Positions 15,621-20,712 of a stretch of 20,712 bases of DNA are shown here, in pieces (the stretch's first letter is position 1; each line of letters begins with the position of its first letter). Position numbers and translations under genes: made by a program. Source of the DNA: an uncultured Muribaculaceae bacterium. Lineage in GTDB: Bacteria; Bacteroidota; Bacteroidia; Bacteroidales; Muribaculaceae. The stretch spans positions 1 through 20,712 of the forward strand of contig CABUTS010000051.1 of assembly GCA_902494515.1 (NCBI GenBank). Direction: 5' to 3'. The notes beneath the pieces were generated by a model. The model searched no databases. It was not told the DNA's origin and worked only from the letters and a program-made list of their open reading frames with translations.

Positions 15621-16391
15621 ATGGCACACTTCGGTAAAACCGTTTACGGCCTCATCGGCTACCCCCTCGGCCACTCCTTCTCCCGAACCTTCTTCAACCA
15701 GAAGTTTCAGGCCGAAAGCATCAACGCCGTCTACGAAAACTTTGAAATTCCCACAATCGACGACCTCCCCGAGGTCTTCTCACGCAACCCCAACCTCGCC
15801 GGCCTCAACGTCACGATCCCCTACAAAGAGCAGGTAATCAAATACCTCGATTCCCTCGGCTCCCTGGCCGCCCGCTGCGGCGCCGTAAACGTCATCAAAA
15901 TCATCCCCGGCAAACGTGGCAAAATCTCCGACGATTTCCGTCTCGAAGGCCACAATTCCGACATCCCCGGCTTCACCGACTCCATCCGTCCGCTCATTCA
16001 GGAACACCACAAAAAGGCCATCATTCTCGGCACCGGCGGCGCCTCGAAAGCTGTGGCCGTCGGCCTCGATATGCTTGGAATCGAGACGGTAAAGGTCTCC
16101 CGCACCGCCAAACCCGACTGCCTGACCTACGCCGACCTGACACCTGAGATCATGGCCGCCCACAAGATAATCGTCAACACCACCCCACTCGGGATGTACC
16201 CCAACGTCGACAGCTGTCCCGACATCCCCTACGGGTGTCTAACCCCGGAACACCTCTGCTACGACCTCCTCTACAACCCCGACACCACCCTCTTCATGAA
16301 GAAAGCCGCCGAGCATGGCGCCGTAACAAAAAACGGCCTGGAGATGTTGCTTCTCCAAGCCTTTATATCCTATCAGATCTGGAACGACTGA
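15621..16391 (+). CDS. aroE: Shikimate dehydrogenase
   Basis: A 256-residue enzyme that reduces 3-dehydroshikimate to shikimate with NADPH in the chorismate pathway. GYPLGHSFSRTFFN binds shikimate. LNVTIPYKEQV contains the catalytic Lys (K69), and GHNSDIPGF contains the catalytic Asp (D114). ILGTGGASKAV is the dinucleotide-binding glycine loop. VNTTPLGMYPNVDS and DLLYNPDTTLFMKKA are family blocks, and KNGLEMLLLQA ends the fold. It is slightly shorter than E. coli AroE but has all the blocks. The last gene of the + strand run; its stop is 3 bases from the stop of the convergent YeiH gene, and no intrinsic terminator is visible between them. Confidence 0.96.
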   Translation: MAHFGKTVYGLIGYPLGHSFSRTFFNQKFQAESINAVYENFEIPTIDDLPEVFSRNPNLAGLNVTIPYKEQVIKYLDSLGSLAARCGAVNVIKIIPGKRGKISDDFRLEGHNSDIPGFTDSIRPLIQEHHKKAIILGTGGASKAVAVGLDMLGIETVKVSRTAKPDCLTYADLTPEIMAAHKIIVNTTPLGMYPNVDSCPDIPYGCLTPEHLCYDLLYNPDTTLFMKKAAEHGAVTKNGLEMLLLQAFISYQIWND

Positions 16392-16394
16392 TTC

Positions 16395-17429
16395 CTACGG
16401 AAGTACCGGAACCAGGTATTTGGCAAGCGCCCAACCGCCGGCAATCAGCCATACATACAGCAGCGCTGCCAGCAGGAACGGCTTCGGACCGGCCTTCTTG
16501 AACTTGTCAATCGAAGTCTCGGCACCTAAGGCAACCATAGCCATGGTCAGGATGAATGTGTCGATGTAGTTGATGACCTCTACCAGCGCGGCGGGGAGCA
16601 GGTTCAGCGAGTTGAAGCAGATGACGCCGAGGAATCCGAGGGCGAACCAGGGGATGGTAACCTTTCCCGCGGTTTTGTTCCCGGCGGCTTTGCTGCCGGC
16701 TGAGCGGGCTACCCAGAAACCGAGAATCAGCAGCACCGGCACGAGCAGCATCACTCGGATCATCTTCACAATCACCGTGACGTCCGAAACCTCCGGTCCC
16801 ATGGCGTTGCCGGCGCCCACGGCGTGTGCTACCTCATGCAGCGTAGCTCCGCCGTAGATTCCCATCTCCTGGGGGGTCAGACCGAGGATTCCCGAGCGGT
16901 AGGCAATCGGGTAAAGGAACATCGACAGTGTGCCGAAAATCACCACGGTAGCAACAGCAACCGCGGTCTTGTAGGGTTTTGTCTGAATCGTAGATTCGGC
17001 GCCAAGCACGGCTGCCGCGCCGCAGATACCGCTGCCGATGGATGTCAGCAGCGCCAGGTCGCGGTCCATCTTCAGCAGTCTACCAATATAATAACCGCCG
17101 ATAATGGTTACCGTAACTATGATGGCATCGACCGTGATACCGGCCACGCCCACCTCCATAACCTGCTGAAAGGTAAGGCGGAAGCCATAGAGAATGATAC
17201 CCAGGCGCAGCAGTTTCTTAGAGCAGAACTGGATGCCCGGGACCCAGGTTTCGGGCAGGTGGTTGCGCAGCGAGTTGGCGTAAATCATACCCAAAATGAT
17301 ACCGATGATCATCGGGCTGAATGATAATTCCTGAAAAACTTTCGCGCTGCCGATGTAAAATGCCGCACATGAAAAGAGCCACATCAGCAACACGCCGTGG
17401 AGCATACTGCTCCTTTTTTCTGTTAACAT
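16395..17429 (-). CDS. YeiH-family (UPF0324) putative sulfate/sulfite exporter
   Basis: A 344-residue inner-membrane protein with about ten hydrophobic segments. Family signatures are IGIILGMIYAN, a GIILYGFRLTFQ helix, GSGICGAAAVLGAE, GATLHEVAHAVGAG and the C-terminal ALGAETSIDKFKKAG block. The YeiH/UPF0324 family (PF03601 as I recall) is often labelled a sulfate exporter; experimental evidence is thin and the substrate here is unknown. Length matches the family. The ATG at 17429 gives MLTEKRSS. A -7 element on the minus strand at 17550-17557 would give a leader of about 115 bases containing the hairpin at 17470-17488. It converges on aroE with 3 bases between the stops. Confidence 0.9.
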   Translation of the reverse strand: MLTEKRSSMLHGVLLMWLFSCAAFYIGSAKVFQELSFSPMIIGIILGMIYANSLRNHLPETWVPGIQFCSKKLLRLGIILYGFRLTFQQVMEVGVAGITVDAIIVTVTIIGGYYIGRLLKMDRDLALLTSIGSGICGAAAVLGAESTIQTKPYKTAVAVATVVIFGTLSMFLYPIAYRSGILGLTPQEMGIYGGATLHEVAHAVGAGNAMGPEVSDVTVIVKMIRVMLLVPVLLILGFWVARSAGSKAAGNKTAGKVTIPWFALGFLGVICFNSLNLLPAALVEVINYIDTFILTMAMVALGAETSIDKFKKAGPKPFLLAALLYVWLIAGGWALAKYLVPVLP

Positions 17430-17436
17430 ATCTTTG
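17429..17436 (+). promoter_or_regulatory. Possible -7 element on the + strand
   Basis: TATCTTTG matches TAnnTTTG exactly, overlapping the YeiH start codon on the other strand. No clear -33 element was found. If active, it would transcribe toward the hairpin and T-tract at 17470-17500, giving a very short RNA. It could be a chance match. Confidence 0.25.
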
Positions 17437-17469
17437 AACAGTGATGTATTGGGTTATATTCTGGTAGCC

Positions 17470-17500
17470 GGGAGCGTTTTCCGCTCCCTTTTCTATTTTT
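17470..17500 (+). terminator. Hairpin with T-tract (possible + strand terminator)
   Basis: GGGAGCG (17470-17476) pairs with CGCTCCC (17482-17488) across a 5-base loop, followed by TTTTCTATTTTTT on the + strand. It has the form of an intrinsic terminator, but the nearest + strand gene upstream, aroE, ends more than 1 kb earlier. On the minus strand the same hairpin falls in the YeiH leader, preceded by an A-rich stretch and without a T-run after it. Confidence 0.55.
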
Positions 17501-17549
17501 TAACCGCGTATTCATTTAAGTTGTTCACGGTTACGATGTTTTTGACCTG

Positions 17550-17557
17550 CAAATTTA
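17550..17557 (-). promoter_or_regulatory. -7 promoter element for the YeiH-family gene
   Basis: On the minus strand this reads TAAATTTG, an exact match to TAnnTTTG, in the AT-rich gap about 120 bases upstream of the YeiH ATG. The -33 element is not obvious. Confidence 0.45.
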
Positions 17558-17572
17558 CGAACTTAGCCGGAA

Positions 17573-17607
17573 TTTGCGAAGTTTTAGCCGAATATTTCGT
17601 AACTTTG
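17573..17607 (+). promoter_or_regulatory. Promoter for the DUF4250-tatD-protease run
   Basis: TAACTTTG at 17600-17607 is an exact -7 consensus match, and TTTG at 17573-17576 is a -33 candidate. The 23-base spacing is a little longer than usual. The ATG at 17629 would have a leader of about 15 bases. Confidence 0.6.
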
Positions 17608-17628
17608 CAAAAGAAAACTGAATTATCA

Positions 17629-17808
17629 ATGGAAAATATGCCCAAGGACCCGTTCATGTTGCTGAGCTGGGTCAACATGAAACTCCGCGACCTCTACTCC
17701 TCCCCCGAAGCCATGGCCGAGGACCTCGACATCGACCTCGATGCCCTCAAAGCCAAACTCCATGACGCCGGCTTCGACTATCTCCCCGCCGCCAACCAGT
17801 TCAGATAA
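17629..17808 (+). CDS. Small DUF4250-type protein
   Basis: A 59-residue acidic cytoplasmic protein: MENMPKDPFMLLSWVNMKLR, then LYSSPEAMAEDLDID, and a final helix ending FDYLPAANQF. The PxDPFMLLSxVNxKLRD opening and the FDYxxxxNQF ending match my memory of the DUF4250 family, whose function is unknown. The ATG at 17629 is chosen because the in-frame upstream sequence from 17434 runs through a hairpin, a T-tract and the promoter. The middle part resembles a small helix-turn-helix (a helix, LDIDLDALKAKLHDAG), but this is only suggestive. It is the first gene after the promoter; tatD starts 8 bases after its stop, so the two are likely co-transcribed. Confidence 0.85.
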   Translation: MENMPKDPFMLLSWVNMKLRDLYSSPEAMAEDLDIDLDALKAKLHDAGFDYLPAANQFR

Positions 17809-17816
17809 TACCGATA

Positions 17817-18653
17817 ATGGAACTTATCGACACCCACACCCATCTCTACTGCGCCGAATTTCTCACCGCCGAGCAGCCCCGCCACAGGAAAAAGGGCGCT
17901 CCCGAGGTGCCCCCGGTCCCTACTCCCCGCGGTGGCGAGGAGGCCGTGGAGCGCGCCGTCGCCGCAGGGGTGTCACACATGATTTTCCCCGCGATTTCCA
18001 TTCCCGAAAACGCCCCCATGAAGGCCCTTGCGGCGAGATTTCCCGGGAAAATCACCATGGCTATGGGGCTTCACCCCTCGGAAATCGGTCCCGACCCGAA
18101 GGCCGAGCTCGACATCATCGAAGCTGAATTCCGCGACAATCCTGGTCTTTACCACGCCGTGGGCGAAATCGGAATCGACCTCTACTGGGAGCAGGAACAC
18201 CGCAGCGAACAGCTCTATGTCTTTGACCGTCAGTGTCGTCTTGCTCTCGAGCTCGATTTACCAATTATCATCCACTGCCGCGACGGTCTCGACGAAGTCC
18301 TCGAGGTGCTTCGCGGCCTCCCGGCCATCCCCCGAGGTGTTTTCCACAGTTTCGGAGGCACCGTCGAGGATGTTGCCCGTATCCGCGAGCTCGGCGACTT
18401 CTACTTCGGAATCAACGGAATCGTAACCTTCAAAAACTCTACACTCCCCTCGGTCCTCCCCTCCATCGGTCTCGACCGGATCCTCCTCGAAACCGACTCC
18501 CCATACCTCGCGCCGGTCCCATACCGCGGCCGACGCAACGAATCCTCCTACCTCCCTGCCACAGCGCAGGCTGTCGCCGACGCCCTCTCCCTCCCCCTCG
18601 AAACTGTCGCTGACGTCACCACCGCCTCCGCCCGCAGTCTCTTCAACCTCTGA
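17817..18653 (+). CDS. tatD: TatD-family metal-dependent hydrolase (DNase)
   Basis: A 278-residue TIM-barrel hydrolase of the amidohydrolase superfamily. Family members act as 3'-5' exonucleases on DNA or RNA and may help with oxidative damage repair. All metal ligands are visible: DTHTHLY (H7, H9), GEIGIDLYWE (E117), IIHCRDG (H153), VFHSFGG (H177) and LETDSPYLAP (D227). RGRRNESSY is the usual block after the last ligand. Between the HTH motif and the first helix (EEAVERAVAAGV) there are about 20 extra residues, roughly 18-40, rich in Pro, Arg and Lys (HRKKGAPEVPPVPTPRG). Most TatD proteins go straight from LYxxEF into the helix. The insert lies on the active-site face near the metal site or in a surface loop and does not remove any ligand. 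The protease gene follows after 9 bases. Confidence 0.94.
   Translation: MELIDTHTHLYCAEFLTAEQPRHRKKGAPEVPPVPTPRGGEEAVERAVAAGVSHMIFPAISIPENAPMKALAARFPGKITMAMGLHPSEIGPDPKAELDIIEAEFRDNPGLYHAVGEIGIDLYWEQEHRSEQLYVFDRQCRLALELDLPIIIHCRDGLDEVLEVLRGLPAIPRGVFHSFGGTVEDVARIRELGDFYFGINGIVTFKNSTLPSVLPSIGLDRILLETDSPYLAPVPYRGRRNESSYLPATAQAVADALSLPLETVADVTTASARSLFNL
17880..17937 (+). repeat. GC-rich insert in tatD bounded by short inverted repeats
   Basis: CGCCAC at 17880-17885 is the reverse complement of GTGGCG at 17932-17937, and a smaller near-palindrome GGGCGCTCCC lies inside at 17894-17903. The 58-base interval corresponds closely to the extra residues of TatD. The repeats are only 6 bases and could be chance in GC-rich DNA. 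Confidence 0.3.
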
Positions 18654-18662
18654 TTCTCCCTC

Positions 18663-20712
18663 ATGAAATCTCTCCTCGCTTTTTTAGCGCTCCTCACCGC
18701 ATTTCCCGCTTTCGCCCAGAGCCGAAGCAAGATGTCTCCGGCCCTCCGCAATGAGCTGTTCGGCCTCTCATACGACCGCGCCGGGGCTCTCCGCCTCGGG
18801 GTCTCCGATCCCGAGCCGCAATATTATCCCCTGATTATCAAGCTGAAAGATACCGACGCCGACCTCCCGGATTTCGTCAGAGTGATTCACCGCCGAGGCT
18901 CACTGCTTTTAGTCTACGTTCCCATAGACAAGCTCCCGGACCTCTCGCAGCTCGGAGCCATCGCCCGGATCGAAGGTGGAAGCCTCAACGCTCCCCGAAT
19001 GGACCTCGCCCGCGGTTTCTGCGGCTACCCCGAAATCGCCTCTGGTTCCTCTTTCCCCCAGATTTACACCGGGAAAGGGGTCGTAACAGGTCTTGTCGAC
19101 ACCGGAATCGACCTCAACCATATCGCCTTCCGTGACCCCGCCGGCGGCCAATCTCGTATCGCCCGTTTCAGCTACTACGGTCCTTCGCCCGACGACGTTT
19201 TCATCGTCGACATCCCCTCGGAAATCGCGGATTGGGCCACCGACAACGACCGCGAATGGCACGGCACCCACGTCGCCGGCATCATGAGCGGCAGTTTCAC
19301 CGGGAACCCCTATTATGGTATCGCGCGGGAGGCCGACATCGTCGCCGCAACCTCTTTCGAGCTCTATTCCCCCCTTCTTTTAGCCGGGATGGAGGAGATC
19401 ATCGATTATGCGAAAACAGCCGGGAAGCCCGCGGTCATCAACATGTCAATAGGCTCCAACACCGGTCCGCACGACGGCACTTCGCTTTTCAGCCAATATC
19501 TCGATCTACTTTCCGAGGACGCAATTCTCTGTCTTTCAGCCGGCAACGAAGGGAATCGCAAAAACCGCTACACTGGCGCCTTCCCCTCCGACGGCGCTTC
19601 GGCCGGCATCGCCTGTATCAGCGCCTCTTCATGGGTTTCCGACAATGTCCTCGGCCAGCTTGATATCTGGGGACGAGATTCCCGCTCATTCGGTCTGAAC
19701 ATCCTGCTCCAGACCGAAGGGGTCTACACCATCGCCCACCGCATCCCGGTTCCGCCGTTTTCAGCTGCAGAACCCTCGGAATTCGTGATTGCGACCTCGC
19801 AGGAAATCCTCGGCAACCTCGGCAATCCTCCCGGCGTTGTCTCACCTGAGCTCGCCTCCGCCGTCACCGGTTACATCGCCGTCGCCGCCGAACTGAACCC
19901 CGACAACAACCGTTTCAACGCCTCCGTAAGTTTCAATATCACAGCACATAACGGCACCGACGGCAAGCCTGAGGTCCTCATCAACCCCGGCGTCGAAGCG
20001 GTCGGTTCGCAGGGCCAGACCCTCGATTTCTACGCCTCTGAATCGCTCCGCACTCTCAACATCAAGCCCCATCCCGAAGGTTTCCAGCTTACCGAAGACG
20101 GATCCATAAGCGACCTCTGTTCGGGAGAAAACGTAATATGCGTCGGCGCGATGGCCTCACGGCCATCCGTGCAAATGCTTAACGACCAGACCATCTCAGT
20201 CGACGACCCCGTCGGCGCCATCGCCTATTTCTCATCCTTCTCCTCAGGCGACGGCATGCGCCCCATGCCCGACATTGTCGCTCCCGGAGAGCACACCGTC
20301 TCGGCCATCTCATCCCCCTACCTCACCGCGCATCCCGAATACAAAGGTTCCTGCATCTTCTCCCAACAGGTTGATAACCGGGAATATTACTGGGCTGCCG
20401 ACCGCGGCACATCCATGTCCTCCCCCTTTGTCGCCGGAGTCATAGCCCTCTGGCTTCAGGCCGACCCGACCCTGACCACACCCGACGTCAAGCAAATCCT
20501 CAGCGAAACCGCCCTAACTCCCACCGTCGATCCCACCTCACCCCGCTGGGGCGGCGGGGTGCTGAACGCCTCCGACGGCCTCCGTCGCGTCCTCGACCGC
20601 GCAGGCATCCCCTCCATCTCCACCGATTCCCCAACCCCCGTCATCCACCCCCTCCCCTCCGGCTCCCCCTCCTCTCCCCGGCTCGAAATCTCCTCCACGG
20701 CCCCCGCCACCC
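18663..20712 (+). CDS. Secreted subtilisin-like (S8) serine protease, 3' end beyond window
   Basis: An open frame of 683 codons from the ATG at 18663 to the window end with no stop. The N-terminus MKSLLAFLALLTAFPAFAQS is a signal peptide with likely cleavage after A18. Residues about 20-130 look like a prodomain. The catalytic triad is present: LVDTGIDLNH (D146), WHGTHVAGIMSG (H203) and RGTSMSSPFVAGV (S584), with SAGNEGN as the oxyanion block. His and Ser are 381 residues apart, far more than in subtilisin. The space holds a beta-rich insert (about 335-480), somewhat like CspA-type or cell-envelope proteases. After the catalytic domain comes a Pro/Ser-rich linker (from about residue 650) that probably leads into a C-terminal domain. 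It probably acts in the periplasm or outside the cell. It follows tatD by 9 bases and may share its promoter. Confidence 0.92.
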   Translation, partial: MKSLLAFLALLTAFPAFAQSRSKMSPALRNELFGLSYDRAGALRLGVSDPEPQYYPLIIKLKDTDADLPDFVRVIHRRGSLLLVYVPIDKLPDLSQLGAIARIEGGSLNAPRMDLARGFCGYPEIASGSSFPQIYTGKGVVTGLVDTGIDLNHIAFRDPAGGQSRIARFSYYGPSPDDVFIVDIPSEIADWATDNDREWHGTHVAGIMSGSFTGNPYYGIAREADIVAATSFELYSPLLLAGMEEIIDYAKTAGKPAVINMSIGSNTGPHDGTSLFSQYLDLLSEDAILCLSAGNEGNRKNRYTGAFPSDGASAGIACISASSWVSDNVLGQLDIWGRDSRSFGLNILLQTEGVYTIAHRIPVPPFSAAEPSEFVIATSQEILGNLGNPPGVVSPELASAVTGYIAVAAELNPDNNRFNASVSFNITAHNGTDGKPEVLINPGVEAVGSQGQTLDFYASESLRTLNIKPHPEGFQLTEDGSISDLCSGENVICVGAMASRPSVQMLNDQTISVDDPVGAIAYFSSFSSGDGMRPMPDIVAPGEHTVSAISSPYLTAHPEYKGSCIFSQQVDNREYYWAADRGTSMSSPFVAGVIALWLQADPTLTTPDVKQILSETALTPTVDPTSPRWGGGVLNASDGLRRVLDRAGIPSISTDSPTPVIHPLPSGSPSSPRLEISSTAPAT

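Noticed and set aside
17434..17628. 65 upstream in-frame codons of the DUF4250-type gene
   Set aside because: They run through a hairpin, a T-tract and an AT-rich promoter island and resemble no protein. The conserved family sequence starts at 17629.
20570..20712. C-rich tract near the window end considered as a third pyrimidine repeat
   Set aside because: It is in frame within the protease, encodes a Pro/Ser-rich linker, and lacks the TCTCGAC unit.
1..20712. CRISPR array, toxin-antitoxin pair, phage or mobile element, or defence system
   Set aside because: No regularly spaced repeats, transposase, integrase, capsid or nuclease-effector genes were found. The content is core-genome-like.

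Overview
The window looks like a chromosomal core segment from a fairly GC-rich member of the Bacteroidales; Muribaculaceae-like is my best guess. Three observations point that way. The protein set is typical of the order: a ComEC without a metallo-beta-lactamase tail, an NspC-type polyamine decarboxylase, a short FolK-like protein, and small DUF6582- and DUF4250-type proteins. There are no convincing Shine-Dalgarno sites ahead of the starts. The short AT-rich promoter islands carry the Bacteroidetes -7 element TAnnTTTG, seen exactly as TAACTTTG, TAATTTTG and TAAATTTG. I saw no tRNA, rRNA, CRISPR array, insertion sequence, integrase or phage gene. No gap between genes exceeds about 250 bases.

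Layout. (1) 92-1447 is a NhaD-type Na+/H+ antiporter closed by a strong intrinsic terminator, followed by a small DUF6582-like gene (1589-1825). (2) 1826-2075 is a gap with a pyrimidine-rich repeat, a promoter and a leader hairpin. It opens a tight four-gene run (2076-6987): acyltransferase, membrane-anchored metallophosphoesterase, Tex and a compact FolK-like protein. (3) comEC (7028-8980, minus) converges on folK and is divergent from the next run. (4) 9082-16391 holds a polyprenyl diphosphate synthase, UvrD/PcrA helicase, carboxynorspermidine decarboxylase (nspC, ATGA overlap with the helicase), a family 2 glycosyltransferase, RadC and shikimate dehydrogenase. (5) A YeiH-family membrane protein (16395-17429, minus) converges on aroE with 3 bases between the stops. 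(6) A divergent promoter region (17430-17628) leads to a DUF4250-type small protein, a TatD-family hydrolase and a secreted subtilisin-like protease that runs off the window end.

The genes cover isoprenoid, folate, aromatic amino acid, polyamine and lipid metabolism, DNA repair and uptake, and ion transport. They appear co-transcribed by proximity rather than by a shared pathway. I found no obvious new multi-gene system. The points worth a second look are smaller: an approximately 20-residue insertion in TatD bounded by short inverted repeats, shared pyrimidine-rich intergenic repeats, sequence duplications at two gene ends, leader hairpins, the degenerate FolK-like protein, unusual motif spacing in the acyltransferase, and the long insert in the terminal protease.
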